In this document: positions 57,631 through 64,000 of the stretch, in pieces
Position numbering within the stretch: the first letter of the stretch is position 1
Layout: each line of letters starts with the position of its first letter
NCBI GenBank assembly: GCA_034440615.1
Contig: JAOTOM010004000.1
Coordinates: 124,001-188,000, forward strand
Direction of reading: 5' to 3'
DNA length: 64,000 bases
Source of the DNA: Ashinkailepas kermadecensis
Lineage: Eukaryota; Arthropoda; Thecostraca; Neolepadidae
Position numbers and translations under genes: made by a program
Notes under the pieces: generated by a model
What the model saw: the letters and a program-made list of their open reading frames with translations, nothing else
Told to the model about the DNA's origin: nothing
Databases searched by the model: none

Positions 57631-57863
57631 GATAGAGATAGAGATAGAGATAGAGATAGAGATAGAGATAGAGATAGAGATAGAGATAGAGATAGAGATA
57701 GAGATAGAGATAGAGATAGAGATAGAGATAGAGATAGAGATAGAGATAGAGATAGAGATAGAGATAGAGATAGAGATAGAGATAGAGATAGAGATAGAGA
57801 TAGAGATAGAGATAGAGATAGAGATAGAGATAGAGATAGAGATAGAGATAGAGATAGAGATAG
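57582..57863 (+). repeat. (GA)n and hexanucleotide (GAGATA)n tract
   Basis: A short (GA)n run then about 42 near-perfect units of GAGATA. Ile-Ser open frames across it are artefacts. It lies between the convergent SLC26 and PHACTR genes. Confidence 0.96.
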
Positions 57864-58449
57864 AAAGAGAAAGAGAAAGAGAGGGATGGGGAGAGACCGA
57901 GACGCGACTGAGACTGAGACGGAATGGGAGAGGGAGATGGGGAAGGAGAGCCATACGTGATGAAATTGAAAGCTTGAGAGTAGGAATCAAAGTCATGCTC
58001 ACGCGAAAAAGAAATGTTGAGTTTATTGCAAAGCGGTTAATTCGTCTAAATGGCCCAGGCTCCTTCGAGTGTGGAACTAGATATCCTACACCAGTGTTAA
58101 GACGTGCATCAGCTAAAGGAACTAAACTTATGCTTACCATCCGAAATCCGAGTATTCTGAAGGATGTACATACCCGAGGGTGCGGGAGCTGAAGCGAGAC
58201 ATAACCTCCCCTCAATACTCTGTCTCCCATGGGCTGCCCCTGGCAGTGGCGCAGAAACTATCCCGAAGTTCGGGATGGGAGCAAGAGCCATTTGGAAGCC
58301 GACTCTTTCCATGGAATGCCTATAGTGCCGATATGAAACTCGTCCAAGATTGGGTGGGAACGCTGTCCTTTTTGCCCAGTCATCCAGTTACGACGCCCAT
58401 GCTTACGGACGATATAAAATTAAGCTGACTTTCTAAGGCCTGGCCATGT

Positions 58450-59260
58450 GGGTAACCGGACGTAAAGCAAATGTACGTAGGCGCAGATGTACATATAGCA
58501 ATTGTACGGAGGCGCAGAAGTACGTAAGCGAAAATTTACGTATGCGCAAATGTACGTAAGCGCAAATGTGCATAAGCGCAAAAATATGTAGGTGCAAATG
58601 AATGTAACCGCAAGTGTACGTAAGCGCAAAAGTACGAATGCGCAAATGTACGTAAGTGCAAAAGTACGTATGCGCAAAAGTACGTCGCGCAAGTGTACGT
58701 ATGTGGAATTGTACGTATGTGAAAATGTACGATTGCGCAAATGTACGTAAGCACACATGTACGTAAGTGTAAATGTACGTAAGCGCAAACATGCGTCAGC
58801 ACAAATGTACGTAAGTGTAAATGTACGTATGCGCAAATGTACGTAAGCGCAAAGGTACATAAGCGCAAAAATACGTATGCGCAAAAGTACGTTCGCGCAA
58901 ACGTACGTCAGTGCAAATGTACATAAGCGCAAACGTACGTAAGCGCAAATGTACGTAAGCGCAACAGTACGTAAACATAAAAGAATGCAAGAGCAAATGC
59001 ACGCATGAGCCAATGCACGTACATTTAGGCATACGTGCCTTTACGTTTAAGCACATTTGGTTAGGTGTATGTGCCATACGTGCATCTGCTCTTATGTACA
59101 TTTGTGCTTACGTACATTTGCGCATATGTACATTTGCGCTTACGTACATTTGCGCTTACGTACATTTGCTTACGTACTTTTGCCATACGTACATTTGCTC
59201 TTACGTATCTCTGCCATACGTACACTTACGTACATCTGCCATACATACATTTGTCCTAGA
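58450..59260. repeat. 16-bp array in two opposite orientations
   Basis: From 58450 to about 59000, about 35 units of GCGCAAATGTACGTAA. From about 59040 to 59255, about 13 units of the reverse complement. The pivot is near 59020. The whole can fold on itself, and each unit also contains the palindrome GTAC. Frames of the YVHLRLRTFA type arise from the 16-bp period. Confidence 0.9.
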
Positions 59261-59261
59261 A

Positions 59262-59797
59262 TCAGCCATGTGACGTGTCCACTTGCATTTTGGAGAAATT
59301 GATGCGTGGAAGACAATTCTTTTATTAAAACAAGCATAAACAGATTACATTCACAAGGTTATGCACAATGCTTTGACAAATGTACACGACTCATACCTGC
59401 TGCGGCAGGAATTCGACTGACAACAGGCGATGTATGGAGGGGCTCGGGCGTTTAGGTGTAATAGCCGGTCGGTGTTCGCGAATCCATGATGAGTAAACGC
59501 TTAATTGCAAAACCTAGGATATAAGACTAAGACTTACGCATTTGGTAATCTACTAGCCAGGGGTCAGTGATGCCGCTGCCACCATCGTTACCAACGTACA
59601 CGTGTCCAGCCAACAATCTTCCGCCAACGAGCGCACCCCGTCTGTGTGATGATGTGATGCATGAAACACGCTCCTCAAGGTGAGAAAAGTCCTGATGTCA
59701 ACAACTATCCCGCACGTCGCCAGTGTCTGCCGCACCAACTCGCGCGTCTCCGACCACCCGACAGATGGCTCTGCTATCACAGGTCGGGCGGATGGCG
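59262..59797. other. 3' side of PHACTR, probably untranslated region
   Basis: Downstream of the PHACTR stop on the minus strand. A TTTTATTAAAAC stretch at 59320-59331 (plus strand) is a weak polyadenylation candidate. No other gene seen. Confidence 0.35.
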
Positions 59798-59986
59798 TCA
59801 CGGCCGGTGGAAGCGCGTGAGGTGGCGCGACTCGTGGTGCACGTCCATCTCGGCCGACTTGAAGTCGTTGAGCTCCTTTCGAATGATGGCCTTGTCTCTG
59901 GGCGTGAGCCGGGTCCACGGCTTGTCGGCGCGCCGGTCGTACTCGTGCGCCTGCGTCACTTCCACATAGTCGTTGAAGTGTATCAC
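59798..59986 (-). CDS. PHACTR: PHACTR last exon (PP1-binding C-terminus)
   Basis: Codes for [20 protein letters not shown], then [20 protein letters not shown], and ends with [10 protein letters not shown] and TGA. This is the near-invariant C-terminus of PHACTR1-4. The minus-strand acceptor is GGTCTCGTCAG. The exon is in phase 0 with the previous exon's Lys codon. GC-rich third positions contrast with the AT-rich surroundings. Confidence 0.96.
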   Translation of the reverse strand: MIHFNDYVEVTQAHEYDRRADKPWTRLTPRDKAIIRKELNDFKSAEMDVHHESRHLTRFHRP

Positions 59987-62900
59987 CTGACGAGACCACA
60001 GGTCAGGTCACCGGCGCGATGGGCCACCACATGCAGACGGTGCTCCCACTGTTGGATCGTGGCCGGCGCTGTCACTGCTCGATCAGTATCAGGACGGCCA
60101 CTATCTGTCCAGGGTAGACACCGACACAACTGTAACAGGATCGGTTAGGATACTATTATATATGTATCGGCAGAGACAATACTCTTTCAGGATATCTTGG
60201 GCCACTACTCTATCGCGATCGGTTGTGACACTACTATATCAGGGCCTACTAGGACCAGATCATCATCAGTTCGGGTGCTACTATTACACCAGGATCGGTT
60301 TGGACACCATCAGAATCAGCGGTGCTCTACCGGTAACTGCGGAGCGCGTTCGGCCTTCCGGGCGTGGGACCGACCGGCAGCGTGGCATCACAGTTGGTAA
60401 CACGAGACTCGGCTCAAAGTGAAGGGGGCGTGGTGCCTTATGGTCTGAGAACGGTATCACTCGCCACACATAGCTGCCACACAGAACTGTCGCACAGAAC
60501 TGCCACACGGAACTGTCGCACAGAACTGCCACACGGAACTTCCACAAAGTAACACATCTGGCTTTGCAGCAGCACAAGCTGAGTGAATTCGGTAGCTTGT
60601 GGATTTCACTGATTGAGAGGGACTGCATTGATCCGATTATGAAACTAGGTCCACGTCCAGGCTTTCACTTCGACACAGGATGAGTATTTTAATAAAGTTC
60701 AGGGTTCAGAAGGCATGTTTCGGGAAGTATTTCACTAGGAAGAATCTCTGTAACCAATAGAATCAGACACTTTAAGCCACAGGCGGTGCAGATGTATCAC
60801 AGCTTCCTCCGCGGCGATGGGATTTGTTCGAGACATGCTCTAAACCCTCGCGGCTGTGGCCGTGATCAAGCTGGGGTACAGAGGTACGCGTCTGAAGCCA
60901 GCTAGCTGCTGCAGTCATCGCCGATTCGTAACCAACAGACGCGAGGGGCGCATGGTAGTCCCTGATATCAGCAGCATGGTACTCCCTGATCTCAGCAGCA
61001 TGATACACCCTGATATCAGCAGCATGGTACTCCCTGATATCAGCAGCATGGTACTCCCTGATCTCAGCAGCATGATACACCCTGATATCAGCAGCATGGT
61101 ACTCCCTGATATCAGCAGCATGGTACTCCCTGATCTCAGCAGCATGATACACCCTGATCTCAGCAGCATGGTACACCCTGATCTCAGCAGCATGGTACTC
61201 CCTGATCTCAGCAGCATGGTACTCCCTGATCTCAGCAGCATGGTACTCCCTGATCTCAGCAGTATGGTACTCCCTGACCCCAGCAGCATGGTACTCCCTG
61301 ATCTCAGCAGCATGATACACCCTGATCTCAGCAGCATGATACACCCTGATCTCAGCAGCATGGTACTCCCTGATCTCAGCAGCATGGTACTCCCTGATCT
61401 CAGCAGCATGGTACTCCCTGATATCAGCAGCATGGTACTCCCTGATCTCAGCAGCATGATACACCCTTATCTCAGCAGCATGGTACACCCTGATCTCAGC
61501 AGCATGATACTCCCTGACCCAAGCAGCATGGTACTCCCTGATCTCAGCAGCATGGTACTCCTGACCTCAGTAGTATGGTACTCCCTGATATCAGCAGTAT
61601 GGTACTCTATGATCTTAGCAGCATGGTACACTCTGATCTCAGTAGTATGGAACTCCATCTCCATGATCTCAGTAGCATGGTACTTCCTGAGCTCAGCAGT
61701 CAGGACGTCACAGTAAAGGTCGCTGTGTCGGAGCACACCCGATCCTGAGCTCTTCTACTGTGAGCCGGAAGTGTTAACAGTGCCCACCTTGCGCTGTTTG
61801 AGCTCTTCCACTGTGGGCCGGAAGCTGAGCTTGCGCAGTAGCGTCACCTTCCGATTCTCCATGTCGCGGATGGACTCCTCCAATGACATGGCTGCCGGAC
61901 CGACGTCACAAGTAAGCGGCCAATCAACACTCCGATCGTGACGTCACTTGGGCGCCACGTCGCCACAAGTGCTGAGTCGAGCTGCTCAGGGCAGAAGAGG
62001 TCACGCACACAAGTCCGGCGGAGAAGGTCGACGGCTGAAAGCACTTAGTCCGCAGCAGCCACATTCAGGGCCGGACGTGCACTGTCTGCTGTCGGTACTG
62101 ACAGCACCGCTCACGGACGTGCACTGTCTGCTGTCGATACTGACAGCACCGCTCACGCCGACAGAGCCGAGCAGCGATACACGCCCCCCCAGCAGCGATG
62201 CATCCCTCACAACTGAACAATTGCCCGATCGCACCGGCCATATCAACAAACGTGACAATGTATCGGAGGAGGGGGGGGTTGTCAGCCAAGCAGTCCCTCT
62301 GTAGGTGGCACACAACAGTGGGAGCCAATGGCCAACCAAGCAGTCCCTCTGTAGGTGGCACACAACAGTGGGAGCCAGTGGCCAACCAAGCAGTCCCTCT
62401 GTAGGTGGCACACAACAGTGGGAGCCAGTGGCCAACCAAGCAGTCCCTCTGTAGGTGGCACACAACAGTGGGAGCCAGTGGCCAACCAAGCAGTCCCTCT
62501 GTAGGTGGCACACAACAGTGGGAGCCAGTGCAGACAATGACGCGCACCTACCCGCCCCCCGCCCCCCGCACACCTGTCGGCGGCGACACTGGCGCACCGT
62601 CTGAGCCACAACTGACTTTTGAGGATGTTCCTCTCCTCGAGCTGCTCGACCGTGGGTCGCAGACTGAGGCGCCGGTTGAGGCGGACGGCCAGCTCGCTCC
62701 TCCAGTCGGTACGGTCCTGCTCCGTCACCACCTGTCGGTACGGTCCTGCTCCGTCAGCACCTGTCCAGGACGGCCAGCTCGCTCCTCCAGTCGGTACGGT
62801 CCTGCTCCGTCACCACCTGTCGGTACGGTTGCTCCGTCAGCACCTGTCCAGGACGGCCAGCTCGCTCCTCCAGTCGGTACGGTCCTGCTCCGTCACCACC

Positions 62901-63934
62901 TGTCGGTACGGTCCTGCTCCGTCACCACCTGTCCAGGACGGCCAGCTCGCTCCTCCAGTCGGTACGGTCCTGCTCCGTCACCACCTGTCGGTACGGTCCT
63001 GCTCCGTCACCACCTGTCCAGGACGGCCAGCTCGCTCCTCCAGTCGGTACGGTCCTGCTCCGTCACCACCTGTCGGTACGGTCCTGCTCCGTCACCACCT
63101 GTCCAGGACGGCCAGCTCGCTCCTCCAGTCGGTACGGTCCTGCTCCGTCACCACCTGTCGCCGGCCGTCACGTCACGCCACAGGCCAGCACTGTGTCGTC
63201 ACCACGACCACTCCCGCCGCCAGTCGGCGGCAACGGCGCCGCTCATGACCATCCGATGGGTGTTCAGTGAGATACCGACCAATATTAAAGATGCAGTTTA
63301 CAGACAGCTGCATGCCAGTATAGAAGATGAAATCAAATAAACATGCTGCCGAACAAGGGAAGTTCGGAACAACCGCATGAATGGATAAAGTGCCAAGAAG
63401 AGATGAGAGAGGGAGAAGATTTTCCCGATCCGGCGCGGATCCACCGGCACGCCTTCCGCAGACGTGGCGCCGACACAGCTCACACGTATCAATTGCGGCA
63501 CGTTGGACGAGATCTGATCTGCATAATCGGAATGACAGCACGAGCTCTCTGATCGGCATAATCTAGATGACCTCTCTGGCCTACACCACCTGAACGACCA
63601 CTGAATAGCCTGAATGACCTGCGTGGCTTCTCTGATCCGCACGGCCTGGAGGACCTGTGCGAGCTGCATGGTGTCTCTGACCTGCAGAATATTGCGGTCG
63701 ATGAGCTCCTGCCGGTCGGGCCGCAGTGCCAGCTTCAGCTCCAGACTGTCGGTGCGCTCCAGACGTGACCCGATTCGGGTCAGCACGCCGCCGTCCACCT
63801 CGTCGTCGTCATCGCCGTAGTTGGCCGCCCTCGACGGCTGGTTCTCTTTGTTTGCCTGCCGATCGCCGGCGCCGCCGAAGCGCAAGGACCTGCCGATGGA
63901 GCTGGTGGTGATGTCTGGGGTCTCGTGCGATGGA
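59798..63934 (-). CDS. PHACTR: PHACTR (phosphatase and actin regulator), C-terminal four exons
   Basis: Actin- and protein-phosphatase-1-binding regulator. In the family, RPEL motifs bind G-actin and the C-terminus recruits PP1. Joining 63934-63682, 62716-62617, 61891-61788 and 59986-59798 (minus strand) keeps phase at all three junctions and gives about 214 residues plus stop. In order: an acidic linker and RPEL ([16 protein letters not shown]), RPEL ([18 protein letters not shown]), RPEL ([16 protein letters not shown]), then [35 protein letters not shown] and the terminal HLTRFHRP. The RVxF-type PP1 site (KVIHF) forms across the last junction. The upstream exons, with the N-terminal RPEL and start, lie beyond the right edge. 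All three introns carry minisatellites. The gene converges on SLC26. Confidence 0.94.
60463..60545 (+). repeat. 15-bp repeat in PHACTR intron
   Basis: About five units of GCACAGAACTGCCAC with ACACGGAACTGTC variants. Confidence 0.88.
60954..61690 (-). repeat. 24-bp minisatellite in PHACTR intron C-D
   Basis: About 30 units of AGCATGGTACTCCCTGATCT plus CAGC. With a unit length divisible by three, all frames stay open, giving spurious 8-residue repeat proteins on both strands. Confidence 0.95.
61788..61891 (-). CDS. PHACTR: PHACTR exon C (RPEL)
   Basis: Codes for [19 protein letters not shown], then [15 protein letters not shown], the last RPEL before the PP1-binding tail. The minus-strand acceptor is GGTCCGGCAG and the donor CGCAAG|GTGGGC. 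It enters in phase 1 and leaves in phase 0. It lies between the 50-bp and 24-bp minisatellites. Confidence 0.92.
62090..62160 (+). repeat. ~45-bp duplication in PHACTR intron
   Basis: GGACGTGCACTGTCTGCTGT with ACTGACAGCACCGCTCAC occurs twice in tandem. Confidence 0.88.
62282..62530 (+). repeat. 50-bp minisatellite in PHACTR intron B-C
   Basis: Five near-identical units of GTAGGTGGCACACAACAGTG plus GGAGCCAGTGGCCAACCAAG plus CAGTCCCTCT. High identity suggests recent expansion. Confidence 0.95.
62617..62716 (-). CDS. PHACTR: PHACTR exon B (RPEL)
   Basis: Codes for [19 protein letters not shown], then [14 protein letters not shown], a canonical RPEL. It starts in phase 0 at GGAGCAG|GACCG and ends in phase 1 at CTCAAAA|GTCAGT. 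The acceptor and first ~40 nt are repeated five more times upstream in an 85-bp array, so the true acceptor is ambiguous. This copy is the only one joined to the RPEL. Confidence 0.9.
62678..63165 (-). repeat. 85-bp minisatellite seeded from PHACTR exon B
   Basis: CCAGGACGGCCAGCTCGCTC begins units at 62765, 62848, 62933, 63018 and 63103. Each carries, on the minus strand, ACGGAGCAG|GACCGTACCG and the next ~38 nt of exon B. A GGTACGGTCCTGCTCCGTCA sub-repeat is doubled within each unit. Confidence 0.94.
63170..63681. other. PHACTR intron A-B, remainder
   Basis: No additional exon recognised. GC-rich sequence with several short frames. Ends at the exon A donor. Confidence 0.45.
63682..63934 (-). 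CDS. PHACTR: PHACTR exon A (acidic linker and RPEL)
   Basis: Codes for [19 protein letters not shown], an Asp/Glu-rich linker (DDDDEVDGG), then [19 protein letters not shown] and [12 protein letters not shown], an RPEL motif. The acceptor, read on the minus strand, is GTGTCTTAG and the donor CTGCAG|GTCAGA. One nucleotide of the first codon comes from the unseen upstream exon. Confidence 0.9.
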
Positions 63935-64000
63935 CTAAGACACGCGGTAGTAAAGTGGGACAGAGTGAGACATTTGATGGTTAGTTGAGACACCTGGTAC

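Noticed and set aside
57427..58230. 267-aa Ile-Ser protein and the 331-aa Ser-Leu frame at 36817-37812
   Set aside because: Produced by (GAGATA)n and (AG)n microsatellites; the latter overlaps SLC26 exons on the other strand.
58420..59302. Repeat proteins of the YVHLRLRTFA type
   Set aside because: Arise from the 16-bp repeat in several frames and both orientations, with no consistent frame.
60856..61716. 286-aa and 238-aa repeat proteins over the 24-bp array
   Set aside because: All frames on both strands are open because the unit is a multiple of three. The array lies within a PHACTR intron.

Overview
The window is eukaryotic nuclear DNA. Three multi-exon genes can be assembled from it, all with GT-AG introns and matching codon phase at every junction. 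The rest is transposon fragments, tandem repeats and AT-rich spacer. Many short TTAGG/CCTAA-type blocks, hAT-like elements, tRNA-derived SINEs and GC-rich exons set in AT-rich spacer suggest an arthropod, most likely a crustacean. That assignment is an inference.

Layout. 1-16.0 kb: a tentative minus-strand gene of four exons (15742 to 3040) coding for an unrecognised Arg/Gly-rich protein of about 333 aa. Its introns hold a SINE, a (TA)n tract, a 69-bp minisatellite and two large inverted-repeat elements. 16.0-36.5 kb: no gene recognised. This part holds a possible promoter with a pyrimidine-rich leader, an LTR-retrotransposon remnant, hAT-like elements and MITEs with 8-bp target duplications, three copies of a GTGGCGTA-type element, degenerate ~27-bp repeat fields, (TA)n tracts and SINEs. 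36.95-57.1 kb (+): a complete SLC26 anion transporter, 14 coding exons, 725 aa. 57.1-59.8 kb: convergent spacer with a hexanucleotide tract and a large inverted array of a 16-bp unit. 59.8-63.93 kb (-): the last four coding exons of a PHACTR gene (phosphatase and actin regulator): three RPEL motifs and the PP1-binding C-terminus. Its 5' part lies beyond the right edge.

The most unusual theme is that exon edges, splice site included, have been copied into tandem arrays in the neighbouring intron. This is seen at SLC26 exons 3, 4, 9 and 12, at one PHACTR exon (five extra copies) and at one exon of the left-hand gene (about nine extra copies). Some copies keep an intact splice signal and others have lost it. 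Most other introns of these genes carry unrelated minisatellites. SLC26 (membrane anion exchange) and PHACTR (actin/PP1 signalling) have no obvious shared function; they are convergent neighbours.
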